Source: Anianabacter salinae (lineage in GTDB: Bacteria > Pseudomonadota > Alphaproteobacteria > Rhodobacterales > Rhodobacteraceae). Taken from it: a DNA stretch of 64,000 nucleotides. How positions within the stretch are numbered: position 1 is the first letter of the stretch; every line of letters starts with the position of its first letter. A model generated the notes under the pieces. It did not search any database. It was not told the origin of the DNA and was given only the letters and a program-made list of their open reading frames with translations. Position numbers and translations under genes: made by a program. Below, in pieces: positions 25,021-34,548 of the stretch. The stretch lies in assembly GCF_019061145.1 (NCBI RefSeq), contig NZ_JAHQZS010000001.1:62001-126000 (forward strand), in the 5' to 3' direction.

Positions 25021-25574
25021 CGGCCGCTCGCAAGGCTGAAGGCGACCGCGATCAGTGCCACCAGCGCGATGGCCGCGACGACGATCAGCGATCCGCGCGG
25101 CGCACGGCCCGGCGCGGGCACCGACTTGGGCGCGCCGGTGATCAGGCCCTCGGAGCTGCCCGCTGGCAGCGGCGCAAAGGCGACGGGGCTGTCCTCTTCG
25201 CGGTAGGTGCCGACATGACGCAGCGGGGCGATGATGGTCAGCGTCTGGTCGCCCGAGCCGAGCGCCGAAGACGGGATCACCACGATCACGCCGGTGATCC
25301 CGTCCAGCCGTGCCGCATCGGCGCCGATCTCGGACGGCGCTACACCCGCGCCATCGATAAGGTAGCGCGACAGGCCGAGGCCATCGAGCGTACTGGCGGG
25401 AAAGACCTCGACCTTGGCGGGATCGAGGTGCGCCGCGCCAAGCGCATCCTTCAACGGCCAGTCGCGCCCGTCTTCCGGCGGCTGCCAAGTGGCCAGATCG
25501 GCGGTGTCGATGTCGAGCGCGAACACCCGGACAAGCCCATGATCGCGCGGACCGATGGTCATGCGGTCACTCAT
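25017..25574 (-). CDS. Hypothetical tail-anchored membrane protein in the pyrB operon
   Basis: A 185-residue protein. Most of it is soluble ([37 protein letters not shown]), ending in a C-terminal hydrophobic segment ([25 protein letters not shown]) that would anchor it in the membrane facing the cytosol. It begins ATGA over the pyrB stop and ends GTGA over the next gene's start. No family recognised. Confidence 0.7.
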   Translation of the reverse strand: MSDRMTIGPRDHGLVRVFALDIDTADLATWQPPEDGRDWPLKDALGAAHLDPAKVEVFPASTLDGLGLSRYLIDGAGVAPSEIGADAARLDGITGVIVVIPSSALGSGDQTLTIIAPLRHVGTYREEDSPVAFAPLPAGSSEGLITGAPKSVPAPGRAPRGSLIVVAAIALVALIAVAFSLASGR

Positions 25575-26521
25575 GCCGCCGCCTCCTTGCGCCGCTCGCG
25601 CAGGTTCCGCGCGAGCAGGTCCATCGCGGCCATGCGAACGGCGACGCCCATCTCGACCTGATCCTGAATCACCGAGCGGTTGATGTCGTCCGCCAGCGTG
25701 CCGTCGATCTCGACGCCCCGGTTCATCGGGCCGGGGTGCATGACGATGGCGTCGTCCTTGGCATGGGCCAGCTTTTCGGCATCCAGCCCGTAGCGGTGAT
25801 AATATTCCCGTTCCGACGGGATGAAGCCGCCGTCCATGCGTTCCTTCTGAAGCCGCAGCATCATCACCACGTCGACGTCTTCCAGCCCCGCCTTCATGTC
25901 GTGGAACACCTCGACGCCGAAATTCTCGATCCCGGCGGGCAGCAGCGTCGGCGGTGCGACAAGGCGCACGCGGTTCTCCATCTTGCCCAGCAGCAGGATG
26001 TTGGACCGCGCGACGCGGCTGTGCGCGATGTCGCCGCAGATGGCGATGGACAGGCGGTGCAGGCGGCCCTTGGCGTTGCGAATGGTCAGCGCGTCCAGCA
26101 GCGCCTGCGTGGGGTGTTCGTGCCGCCCGTCGCCCGCGTTGAGGACCGCGCAGTTCACCTTTTGCGCCAAAAGGTCCACCGCGCCCGACTGAGGATGCCG
26201 CACCACCAGAAGGTCCGGGTGCATCGCGTTCAGCGACAGCGCGGTGTCGATCAGCGTCTCGCCCTTCTTGATCGACGACGCCTGCATCGACATGTTCATC
26301 ACGTCCGCGCCAAGCCGCTTGCCGGCAAGCTCGAAACTGGCCTGAGTGCGGGTCGAATTCTCGAAGAACATGTTGATCTGCGTCAGACCGTCCAGCGCGT
26401 CGCCGTGTTTGCGGTCGGACCGGTTGAGCGCGGCGTATTCCGCCGCAAGATCCAACAGGGTGACAATTTCGTCGGGGGCGAGATGCTCGATCCCGAGCAG
26501 ATGGGATTGCCTGAAACTCAT
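25571..26521 (-). CDS. pyrB: Aspartate carbamoyltransferase catalytic chain
   Basis: A 316-residue enzyme with [20 protein letters not shown] (carbamoyl-phosphate site STRT), [30 protein letters not shown] and the [11 protein letters not shown] block. It catalyses the committed step of pyrimidine synthesis. The start at 26521 gives the normal family N-terminus ([14 protein letters not shown]). It heads a four-gene operon that includes pyrX but no pyrI regulatory chain. Confidence 0.96.
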   Translation of the reverse strand: MSFRQSHLLGIEHLAPDEIVTLLDLAAEYAALNRSDRKHGDALDGLTQINMFFENSTRTQASFELAGKRLGADVMNMSMQASSIKKGETLIDTALSLNAMHPDLLVVRHPQSGAVDLLAQKVNCAVLNAGDGRHEHPTQALLDALTIRNAKGRLHRLSIAICGDIAHSRVARSNILLLGKMENRVRLVAPPTLLPAGIENFGVEVFHDMKAGLEDVDVVMMLRLQKERMDGGFIPSEREYYHRYGLDAEKLAHAKDDAIVMHPGPMNRGVEIDGTLADDINRSVIQDQVEMGVAVRMAAMDLLARNLRERRKEAAA

Positions 26522-26617
26522 GCGCGCCTCGTGCCGGGTCGCGGGCGTTATACGGGCGGCAGGCGCGCCGGACAACGCCCATTTACCGCGCCGCGCGGCG
26601 CGCATAGCCTGCACCCC

Positions 26618-27406
26618 ATGAGTCTTGCATTGGATTACCACACCGCCAAGGCCCTGCTGGAATGGCAGGTCGAGCTGGGCGTGACCGAGGCGATCTGCGA
26701 GACACCGGTGAACCGCTACGAGGTGGCAGAGCGGCCCGCACCCGCGATCCGCCGCGCCGAGGCCGCCGCGCCCGCGCCTGCCGAGGCACCCGCCGAAATC
26801 GATCCGGTGGCCTTGGCCGAGGTGGCGGCGCGGTCGGCGTCCGATCTTGACGGGCTGGCGGCGGCGATGGCTGCGTATGATCTGTGCGATCTGAAACGCG
26901 GGGCGCGGAACCTCGTGTTCTCGGACGGCGTGCCGGGCGCGGCCGTGATGGTCATCGGCGAGGCGCCGGGGCGCGACGAGGACATGCAGGCCAAGCCCTT
27001 TGTCGGTCGGGCTGGGCAGTTGCTGGACCGGATGCTTGGGGCGATTTCCCATGCACGGGCCCCGCAGGACGGCCACGCGCCGGTCTACATCACCAACGTG
27101 CTGCCGTGGCGACCGCCGCAGAACCGCGATCCGTCGCCCGAGGAAATCGCGATGATGCTGCCGTTCCTGCGCCGCCATGTCGAACTGGCCGCGCCGCGCC
27201 TCATCGTGCTGATGGGCAATATCGCATGTCAGGCGGTGCTGGGGCGCAAGGGCATCACCCGGATGCGCGGCGAGTGGACAGAGGCGTTCGGCACGCCGGT
27301 GCTGCCGATGTTCCATCCTGCCTACCTGCTGCGAAACCCCGAACGCAAACGCGAGGCCTGGGCGGATCTTCTGGCGCTTCAGGCGCGGTTGCGGGACGGG
27401 GCATGA
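26618..27406 (+). CDS. Uracil-DNA glycosylase, family 4-like, depleted in iron-sulfur cysteines
   Basis: A 262-residue protein. The N-terminal 80 residues are Ala/Pro-rich; the glycosylase domain starts near [25 protein letters not shown] (water-activating loop GEAPG) and carries [16 protein letters not shown] and the second motif [17 protein letters not shown]. Family 4 enzymes normally hold a 4Fe-4S cluster with four cysteines; here the whole protein has only three (in AICETP, YDLCDLK and NIACQA) and the CxxC pair is absent. Probably active in uracil repair but cluster-free. Its stop overlaps the LysE start. Confidence 0.85.
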   Translation: MSLALDYHTAKALLEWQVELGVTEAICETPVNRYEVAERPAPAIRRAEAAAPAPAEAPAEIDPVALAEVAARSASDLDGLAAAMAAYDLCDLKRGARNLVFSDGVPGAAVMVIGEAPGRDEDMQAKPFVGRAGQLLDRMLGAISHARAPQDGHAPVYITNVLPWRPPQNRDPSPEEIAMMLPFLRRHVELAAPRLIVLMGNIACQAVLGRKGITRMRGEWTEAFGTPVLPMFHPAYLLRNPERKREAWADLLALQARLRDGA

Positions 27407-28020
27407 TCGACCCCGTGGTTCTTCTGGCTTTCGTTCCGGCCGCGCTGGCGCTGAACCTGACGCCGGGGGCGGACATGATGTTCTGTCTGGGCCAAGGCCT
27501 GCGCGGCGGGCCGCGTGCGGCGCTGGCGGCGGATGTCGGCATCGCGGCGGGCTGCATGGTGCATGTGCTTCTGGCGGGGATCGGGCTGGGGGCCGCCGTC
27601 GCCGCCGCGCCGTGGCTGTTCGAGGCGATCCGCTGGATCGGTGTCGCCTATCTGCTGATCCTTGCCGTGCAGACGTTGCGCGCCGGTCCGGTAGTGCGCG
27701 ATGTCCCGCCGGTACGCCCGTCGCGGGCGTTCCGCGAGGCGCTGGTGGTAAACCTGACCAACCCCAAGGTGATCCTGTTCGTGCTGGCCTTCCTGCCGCA
27801 ATTCGTCGATCCCGCGCGGCCCGTGCTGCCGCAGTTCCTGATCCTCGGCGCGGTGTTGTCGCTGGGCGGGCTTGTCATCAACGGGCTGGTCGGCGTCTTC
27901 GCAGGCGGGGCCGGGCGCAGGCTGGCGCGGTCGGCCACCGCCGCGCGTTGGCTGGGCCGGATCAGCGCGGCCGTCTTCGTCGGCCTCGCGGTGCGGCTGG
28001 CTCTCATGCAAAGGAGCTGA
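27403..28020 (+). CDS. LysE/RhtB family amino-acid exporter
   Basis: A 205-residue membrane protein with about six hydrophobic segments and family blocks [35 protein letters not shown] and [21 protein letters not shown]. It should export an amino acid or related metabolite; substrate unknown. Starts ATGA over the preceding glycosylase stop and is followed 4 bases later by moaB, forming one operon. Confidence 0.9.
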   Translation: MIDPVVLLAFVPAALALNLTPGADMMFCLGQGLRGGPRAALAADVGIAAGCMVHVLLAGIGLGAAVAAAPWLFEAIRWIGVAYLLILAVQTLRAGPVVRDVPPVRPSRAFREALVVNLTNPKVILFVLAFLPQFVDPARPVLPQFLILGAVLSLGGLVINGLVGVFAGGAGRRLARSATAARWLGRISAAVFVGLAVRLALMQRS

Positions 28021-28024
28021 GCGA

Positions 28025-28567
28025 ATGCCCGGCATCGACGAGACGCTTGAATTCATCCCGGTGCGGATCGCGGTCCTGACCGTCTCCGACACCCGGACTG
28101 AGGCTGACGACCGCTCTGGCGACACGCTGGTGGACCGGCTGACGGCGGCGGGGCACCGGCTGGCCGCGCGCGGGATCGTCCGCGACGATCGCGCGGCGAT
28201 TGCGGAACAACTGCGCGACTGGTGCGCCGACCCGGCCATCGACGTGATCCTGTCCACCGGCGGCACCGGCCTGACGGGCCGTGACGTTACGGTCGAGGCG
28301 CACCGCGATGTCTATGAGAAAGAGATTGAGGCGTTCGGCACCGTGTTCACCATCGTCTCGATGCAGAAGATCGGAACGTCGGCGGTGCAAAGCCGCGCGA
28401 CTGGGGGCGTGGCGATGGGCACCTACCTGTTCGCGCTGCCCGGAAGCCCCGGCGCCTGCAAGGATGCCTGGGACGAAATCCTGGCCCCGCAGCTCGACTA
28501 TCGGCATCGCCCCTGCAACTTTGTCGAAATATTTCCGCGTCTGGACGAACATCGGCGACGGAAATAG
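28025..28567 (+). CDS. moaB: Molybdenum cofactor biosynthesis protein B
   Basis: A 180-residue MoaB/MogA-fold protein with IPVRIAVLTVSDTRTEADDRSGDTLVDRL and VILSTGGTGLTGRDVTVEA (molybdopterin-binding GGTG loop), then FALPGSPGACKDAWDEIL. It adenylylates or binds molybdopterin during cofactor synthesis. Third gene after the uracil-DNA glycosylase and LysE genes. Confidence 0.92.
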   Translation: MPGIDETLEFIPVRIAVLTVSDTRTEADDRSGDTLVDRLTAAGHRLAARGIVRDDRAAIAEQLRDWCADPAIDVILSTGGTGLTGRDVTVEAHRDVYEKEIEAFGTVFTIVSMQKIGTSAVQSRATGGVAMGTYLFALPGSPGACKDAWDEILAPQLDYRHRPCNFVEIFPRLDEHRRRK

Positions 28568-28670
28568 GCAAACCGGACGTATAACCCCCTTGTGACGAGC
28601 TGCCGCTTTGTGAAGCGACTGTCTCGCGCTAGCTAACGCAACGTCGGCAGTCGCAGGGGACCCAACCGCG

Positions 28671-30134
28671 ATGAGATTTCTACGCCGCAGCCTTGTGGGG
28701 CTGTTCCTGTTGTCCGTGACGCTGGGCGTGCTCGCCTATGCCGGGCAGATGATCTACGGCGCGGTGCAGGCCCGGCTGTCCGACGAGCCGCCCGAACGGC
28801 CCGCGCGCGAGCGTGTGTTCGCCGTCAATACCGTCACCGTCACGCCCGAGACGATCACGCCGGTGATGACCGTTTTCGGCGAGGTGCGCAGCCGCCGCAC
28901 GCTGGAACTGCGGGCCAGCGCGGGCGGAACGATCGTCGAGCTGTCCGAGAATTTCGAGGAAGGCGGCGAAGTGGCGGCGGGCGAGTTGCTGCTGCGGATC
29001 GACCCCACCGACGCGCAATCCGCGCTCGATACGGCTGAGACGTCGCTGGCCGAGGCAGAGGCAGAGGTCGCCGAGGCGACGCGTGCCGTCACGCTGGCCG
29101 AGGATGACGTCGCAGCGGCGGAGGAACAGTTGCAGTTGCGCACGCAGGCGCTTGACCGGCAGCGCGATCTTGTGACGCGCGGCGTCGGCACCGAAGCGGC
29201 GGTCGAGACTGCGGCGCTTGCGGCAAGTTCGGCGCGGCAGTCGCTGGTGTCGCGGCGGCAGGCGATGGCCACGGCGATGGCACGGGTCGATGGTGCCCGC
29301 ACCGCGTTGCGGCGGCAGGAAATCGCGGTGAACGAGGCGCAGCGCCGGGTCGCCGAAACCGAGGTCTTTGCTGAATTCGCCGGAACCCTCAGCGGCGTCA
29401 CCGCAGTCGAAGGCGGCATCGTCACTGCGAACGAACAGCTTGCCAGCCTGATCGACCCCAATGCGCTGGAAGTCGCGTTCCGGGTTTCCACCTCGCAATA
29501 TTCGCGCCTGCTGGACGGTGACGGGCGGCTGATCGGTGCGCCCGTGGTCGCCGGTCTGGACGTTCTCGGGGTCGATCTGACCGCCACGGGCACAATCAGC
29601 CGCGAGGGCGCCGCCGTGGGCACCGGCCAGACCGGGCGCCAGATCTTCGCACGCCTCGACGACGCGCAGGGCTTCCGGCCCGGCGATTTCGTCACGGTAA
29701 GGATCGAGGAGCCGCCTCTCGAGCGTGTCGCTTCGCTGCCCGCGACGGCTGTCGATGCCGCCGGAACCGTGCTGGTGGTGGGCGAGGACGACCGCCTGGA
29801 GGTCGCGCAGACCGAGGTCCTGCGGCGCCAGGGCGATGCCGTTGTCGTGTCCGCGGCGGGGCTTGCGGGCCGTCAGGCCGTGCGGGAACGCACGCCGCTA
29901 TTGGGCGCCGGGATCAAGGTGCGCGTCGTCAATCCGCCTGAAGCGGGCGACGCGCCCCAGCCGGTGAACGATCTGGTCGAGTTGACCGAGGAACGCCGCG
30001 CGCGGCTGGTAGCCTTTGTCGAAGGCAACAGCTTCATGCCGGACGAGGCCAAGAAGCGGGTGCTTGCGCAACTGTCGCAGGACCGCGTTCCGGTGCGCAC
30101 CGTCGAGCGCATCGAAAGCCGGATGGGAGGCTGA
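28671..30134 (+). CDS. RND efflux periplasmic adaptor subunit
   Basis: A 487-residue membrane-fusion protein. An N-terminal membrane anchor (SLVGLFLLSVTLGVLAYAGQM) is followed by a lipoyl half-motif (RASAGGTIVELSENFEEGGEVAAGELLLRID), a long Ala/Glu-rich coiled-coil hairpin (about residues 125-235), the second lipoyl half (VFAEFAGTLSGVTAVEGGIV) and beta-barrel regions. A ~55-residue C-terminal extension (LVAFVEGNSFMPDEAKKRVLAQLSQ) is beyond the usual adaptor end. It lies 3 bases upstream of the RND permease. No outer-membrane channel gene is adjacent. Confidence 0.9.
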   Translation: MRFLRRSLVGLFLLSVTLGVLAYAGQMIYGAVQARLSDEPPERPARERVFAVNTVTVTPETITPVMTVFGEVRSRRTLELRASAGGTIVELSENFEEGGEVAAGELLLRIDPTDAQSALDTAETSLAEAEAEVAEATRAVTLAEDDVAAAEEQLQLRTQALDRQRDLVTRGVGTEAAVETAALAASSARQSLVSRRQAMATAMARVDGARTALRRQEIAVNEAQRRVAETEVFAEFAGTLSGVTAVEGGIVTANEQLASLIDPNALEVAFRVSTSQYSRLLDGDGRLIGAPVVAGLDVLGVDLTATGTISREGAAVGTGQTGRQIFARLDDAQGFRPGDFVTVRIEEPPLERVASLPATAVDAAGTVLVVGEDDRLEVAQTEVLRRQGDAVVVSAAGLAGRQAVRERTPLLGAGIKVRVVNPPEAGDAPQPVNDLVELTEERRARLVAFVEGNSFMPDEAKKRVLAQLSQDRVPVRTVERIESRMGG

Positions 30135-30137
30135 TCC

Positions 30138-33100
30138 ATGGCCGAGCGCTTCAAGCCGGTTGGCGGGCTGCTGTCCTACTTTACCCGCCACGGCACGGCG
30201 GCGAACCTGCTTCTGGTGCTTCTGCTGACGGCGGGCATCGTGTCCTTTCCCAAGATGCGGGCGCAGTTCTTTCCCGACGTGATCATCGACGAAGTCGATG
30301 TCTCTGTCACCTGGGACGGCGCCGGGGCCGAGGACATCGACCGCGCCATCGTGCAGCCACTTGAACAGGCGCTGCTGGCCGTCGAGGGCGTCGAGGGCAC
30401 AGAAGCCACGTCGCGCGAAGGGCGCGCCAGCATCGAGATCGAGTTCGAGCCGGGCTGGGACATGTCGCGCGCCGCCGACGACGTGGAGGCGGCGGTGGAC
30501 GGGGTGTCGAACCTGCCCGAGGACGCCGATGCGCCCGAAGTCAGCCGGGGCGGCTGGCGCGACAGGGTGACGGATGTGGTCATCACCGGCCCGGTGGGGC
30601 CGGACCAGCTTGGGCGCTTCGCGGACGAGTTGGTGACGCGGCTGTTCGCCGAGGGTGTGACGCGCGCCACGATCCGGGGCCTTGCCGCGCCCGAAACGGT
30701 CGTCGAGGTGCCCTCGCTTTCGTTGATCCGCCACGAGATCACCATGGCCGAAATCTCGCAGGCCATCGCGGCCGAGGCGGAAACCGATCCTGCGGGTGAC
30801 GTGGACGGAGCCAATGCGCGGGTCCGCACCGGCACCGCGCGCACCTCGGCTGACCAAATCGCGAACATTGAGCTGCGCTCGAACCCCGACGGATCGAAAC
30901 TGCGGATCGGCGATGTCGCGACCGTGCGCGTCGGCGGGATCGACCGTGACCGCGCCTATTTCGTGGGCGAGAACCCGGCGATCTCGGTGCAGGTCGACCG
31001 GTCGGACCGGGGCGACGCCATCGACATCCAGCGGCAGGTCGAAGAGGTCGCCGCCGAACTGGAACGCACGTTGCCCGCGGGCGTGTCGGTCGATCTGATC
31101 CGCACCCGCGCCGAGGCGATCAGCGGTCGTTTGAACATCCTGCTGGAAAACGGGCTGACCGGCCTTGGCCTTGTGGTGCTGCTGCTGTTCCTGTTCCTGA
31201 ATGCGCGCACCGCGTTCTGGGTCGCCGCAGGCATCCCCGTCGCCATGACGGCGGCCATCGCGATCATGTATGCCGCTGGCCTGACGCTCAACATGATCTC
31301 GCTGTTCGCGCTCATCATTACGCTGGGCATCGTGGTGGACGATGCCATCGTCGTGGGCGAACACAGCGATTTCCGCGCCAAGCGGCTGGGCGAGCCGCCG
31401 ATGCTGGCCGCCGAGAACGCCGCGCGCCGGATGTTCGCGCCGGTGTTCTCGTCCACCATCACCACGGTGATCGCGTTCTTCGGCCTCGTGGCCATCGGCG
31501 GGCGGTTCGGTGATCTGATCTCGGACATTCCTTTCACGGTGATCGTGGTGCTGCTGGCGTCGCTTGTGGAATGCTTCCTGATCCTGCCCAACCACATGGC
31601 GCATGCGGTGTCGGCGCCGGGCAAGTCGCCCTGGTACGATGTGCCCAGCCGCTTCGTGAACCGGGGCTTCACCTTTGTGCGCGACACGCTGTTCCGCCCG
31701 CTGATGGCGGGCGTCGTCTGGGCGCGGTATCCGGTGCTTGCGCTGGTGATCCTGCTCTTGGGCACGCAAATCGCATCCTTCGTGCGCGGCGATCTGCAAT
31801 GGCGCTTTTTCTCGTCGCCCGAACAGGGCAGCGTTTCGGGTAACTTTGCCATGGCGCCGGGTGCCACGCGCGAAGACACGCTTGAAATGATGCGCGAGAT
31901 GCAGCGCGCAACCGACGCCGTCGCCGCCCGGCTGGAGGCCGAGCACGGGCTGAACCCGCTGGACTACGTCATCGCCGAGATCGGCGGAAACACCGGGCGC
32001 GCGCTGTCGGGAACCGACAGCAAGGAGGCGTATCAGCTTGGCTCCATCGCCATCGAACTGATCGACGCCGACCTGCGCCCGTACTCGTCCTTCGAGTTCG
32101 TCGCCGAGCTTCAGGAAGAGGTCGTCAACCACCCGCTGGCCGAAACCGTCAGCTTTCGCGGCTGGCGGTCGGGACCGGGCGGCGACGCGCTGGACGTTGA
32201 ATTCTCGGGCGCGGACGCCACGACGCTCAAAGCCGCCGCCGAGGCGCTGAAATCGCGTGTCGGGCAGTTCGGCGAGGTCTCGGCGCTGGAGGACACGCTG
32301 GCCTACGACAAGTCGGAGCTGGTGCTGAATCTGACACCGCAGGGCACGGCGCTTGGCTTTACCATCGACGAGTTGGGGCGCGTGCTGCGCAACCGGCTAA
32401 ACGGGATCGAGGCGGCGACCTACCCTGTCGGCCCCCGATCTGCGTCGATCCGTGTGGAACTACCGCCGGACGAGCTGACGGCGGATTTCCTGAACCGCAC
32501 GCTGATGCGCAGCACGTCCGGCGCCTATGTTCCGCTGGCGGACATCGTGACCGTGACCGAGGACACCGGATTCTCGACCGTGCGGCGCGAGAACGGGCTG
32601 CGGCTGGTGTCTGTCACGGGCGACATCGCCGACGACGACCCGGACCGCGCCAACGAGATCATCCAGTCGCTGCGCGAGGACATCCTGCCCGGCATCGAAG
32701 AGGAATACGGCGTCAACTGGCGGCTTGCCGGTCTGGCCGAGCAGGAGGGCGAATTCCTGAACGACGCGCGGGACGGGTTCATCCTGTGCCTGCTGGGCAT
32801 CTACCTTGTGCTGGCCTGGATCTTTTCCAGCTGGACGCGGCCCGTCGTGGTCATGGCGATCATTCCCTTTGGCCTTGTGGGGGCGTTCTACGGTCATGCC
32901 CTGTGGGATGTGCCGCTGACGATGTTCTCGGTCGTGGGGATGATCGGGATGACCGGGATCATCATCAACGATTCCATCGTGCTGGTCACGACGGTCGACG
33001 AATACGCCGAGGACAGGGGCCTGATCCCTGCGATCATCGACGGTGCGGCGGACCGCCTGCGCGCGGTGTTCCTGACGACGGCGACGACGGTTCTGGGCCT

Positions 33101-33533
33101 TGCGCCGCTGCTGTACGAGACGTCCGAACAGGCGCAGTTCCTCAAGCCCACGGTGATCACGCTGGTCTACGGCCTTGGCTTCGGCATGGTGCTGGTGCTG
33201 CTGGTGGTGCCCGCGCTTCTGGCGATGCAGCAGGACGTCGGCAAGCAGGTGCGCGCGTTCCGGCGCGGGCTGGGCGCAGGGCGCCCGGCGCGCGGCGTGC
33301 AGGCGGCGACGGTCCTGTCCGCCCTTCTGGTTGCTGGCGCTTTCGCGGTGACGATGGGCGCGGTGATCGTCACCGGCGCGCTGCCCGCGCCGCTGGGCGA
33401 CGTGGTGCCGGACGGGACGGCCCCGCTGCTTGCGGCCTTCGGGATGTTCCTTGCCGCTGCGGGAGCGATTGCGACTGCGATGTATTTCCTATCAGCTCTG
33501 GTGATCGCGGTCGCGGGGCGGCGGGCGGCATAG
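30138..33533 (+). CDS. RND family efflux transporter permease with extra C-terminal membrane extension
   Basis: A 1131-residue AcrB/MexB-type proton antiporter: TM1 near residues 20-40, large periplasmic loops, and the proton-relay pair in TM4 (GIVVDDAIVVGEH). TM10-12 contain GMIGMTGIIINDSIVLVTTVDEY and GFGMVLVLLVVPALLAMQ. Canonical RND pumps end near residue 1040; this one continues about 95 residues with two further hydrophobic segments (ATVLSALLVAGAFAVTMGAVIV and LLAAFGMFLAAAGAIATAMYF). Drives export of unknown compounds together with the adaptor upstream. Confidence 0.93.
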   Translation: MAERFKPVGGLLSYFTRHGTAANLLLVLLLTAGIVSFPKMRAQFFPDVIIDEVDVSVTWDGAGAEDIDRAIVQPLEQALLAVEGVEGTEATSREGRASIEIEFEPGWDMSRAADDVEAAVDGVSNLPEDADAPEVSRGGWRDRVTDVVITGPVGPDQLGRFADELVTRLFAEGVTRATIRGLAAPETVVEVPSLSLIRHEITMAEISQAIAAEAETDPAGDVDGANARVRTGTARTSADQIANIELRSNPDGSKLRIGDVATVRVGGIDRDRAYFVGENPAISVQVDRSDRGDAIDIQRQVEEVAAELERTLPAGVSVDLIRTRAEAISGRLNILLENGLTGLGLVVLLLFLFLNARTAFWVAAGIPVAMTAAIAIMYAAGLTLNMISLFALIITLGIVVDDAIVVGEHSDFRAKRLGEPPMLAAENAARRMFAPVFSSTITTVIAFFGLVAIGGRFGDLISDIPFTVIVVLLASLVECFLILPNHMAHAVSAPGKSPWYDVPSRFVNRGFTFVRDTLFRPLMAGVVWARYPVLALVILLLGTQIASFVRGDLQWRFFSSPEQGSVSGNFAMAPGATREDTLEMMREMQRATDAVAARLEAEHGLNPLDYVIAEIGGNTGRALSGTDSKEAYQLGSIAIELIDADLRPYSSFEFVAELQEEVVNHPLAETVSFRGWRSGPGGDALDVEFSGADATTLKAAAEALKSRVGQFGEVSALEDTLAYDKSELVLNLTPQGTALGFTIDELGRVLRNRLNGIEAATYPVGPRSASIRVELPPDELTADFLNRTLMRSTSGAYVPLADIVTVTEDTGFSTVRRENGLRLVSVTGDIADDDPDRANEIIQSLREDILPGIEEEYGVNWRLAGLAEQEGEFLNDARDGFILCLLGIYLVLAWIFSSWTRPVVVMAIIPFGLVGAFYGHALWDVPLTMFSVVGMIGMTGIIINDSIVLVTTVDEYAEDRGLIPAIIDGAADRLRAVFLTTATTVLGLAPLLYETSEQAQFLKPTVITLVYGLGFGMVLVLLVVPALLAMQQDVGKQVRAFRRGLGAGRPARGVQAATVLSALLVAGAFAVTMGAVIVTGALPAPLGDVVPDGTAPLLAAFGMFLAAAGAIATAMYFLSALVIAVAGRRAA

Positions 33534-33608
33534 TCATCCCGTCACCTTGACAGCGCCCCGCCTCGCCAGCTACCGCCAAGCGCGATCCGCAGACGGAAAG
33601 AGGCGCCC

Positions 33609-34502
33609 ATGACCGAGATGTTCGACGACCGCAAGGCCACCGCAGCCGCCTGGTTCCGGCACTTGCGCGACGAGATCGTCGCGTCCTTCGAGGCGCTGGA
33701 ACAGTCGCACACCGAAGGGCCGTTTGCGGACGAGGCACCGGGGTCCTTCGAGGTGACAGAGACCAGCCGCACCTCTGACGATGGCAGCGACGCGGGCGGC
33801 GGGTTGATGAGCGTGATGCGTGGCGGGCGGGTGTTCGAGAAGGTCGGCGTGAACGTCTCGACCGTCTACGGCACGCTGCAGGAGCGTGCGCAAAAGGCGA
33901 TGGCGGCGCGCAAGGACATTCCCGGCATTTCAGACGACCCGCGCTTCTGGGCGTCCGGCATCAGCCTTGTGGCGCACATGCGCAACCCGATGGCTCCGGC
34001 GGTCCACATGAACACGCGGATGTTCTGGACCCCCCACGCCTGGTGGTTCGGCGGCGGATCGGACCTGAACCCCTGCATCGAGTTCGCCGAAGACACCGCG
34101 CATTTCCACGACACGCTGCGCGCCCATTGCGAGCCGCACGACGTGTCGTTCTACCCGCGCTACAAGGCGTGGGCGGATGAGTATTTCTACATCCCGCACC
34201 GCAAGCGCGCGCGGGGGGTCGGCGGCATCTTTTATGACGACCATTGCTCGGGCGACTGGGACAAGGATTTCGCCTTCACGCAGGATGTCGGGCGCGCCTT
34301 CCTGCCCGCCTATGTCCCGCTGGTCGAAAAGCATCGCACCGATGCCTTCACCGAGGACGACCGCGAGACGCAGCTGCGCCACCGGGGCCTTTATGCGGAA
34401 TACAACCTTGTCTACGATCGGGGCACCAAGTTCGGGCTGGAGACGGGGCACGACCCCGATGCCGTCCTGATGAGCTTGCCGCCGATCGCCAAGTGGTACT
34501 GA
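33609..34502 (+). CDS. hemF: Oxygen-dependent coproporphyrinogen III oxidase
   Basis: A 297-residue protein with the HemF signature blocks GGGLMSVMRGGRVFEKVGVN, HMNTRMFWTPHAWWFGGGSDLNP and YAEYNLVYDRGTKFGLETG. It decarboxylates coproporphyrinogen III aerobically; the window also holds hemN for the oxygen-independent reaction, so heme synthesis is covered under both conditions. Start at 33609 follows AAAGAGG. Confidence 0.97.
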   Translation: MTEMFDDRKATAAAWFRHLRDEIVASFEALEQSHTEGPFADEAPGSFEVTETSRTSDDGSDAGGGLMSVMRGGRVFEKVGVNVSTVYGTLQERAQKAMAARKDIPGISDDPRFWASGISLVAHMRNPMAPAVHMNTRMFWTPHAWWFGGGSDLNPCIEFAEDTAHFHDTLRAHCEPHDVSFYPRYKAWADEYFYIPHRKRARGVGGIFYDDHCSGDWDKDFAFTQDVGRAFLPAYVPLVEKHRTDAFTEDDRETQLRHRGLYAEYNLVYDRGTKFGLETGHDPDAVLMSLPPIAKWY

Positions 34503-34548
34503 CCGCCTTGCGGTGGCCACGGCACACCGCAGGCACGGGCGTTGGGCC

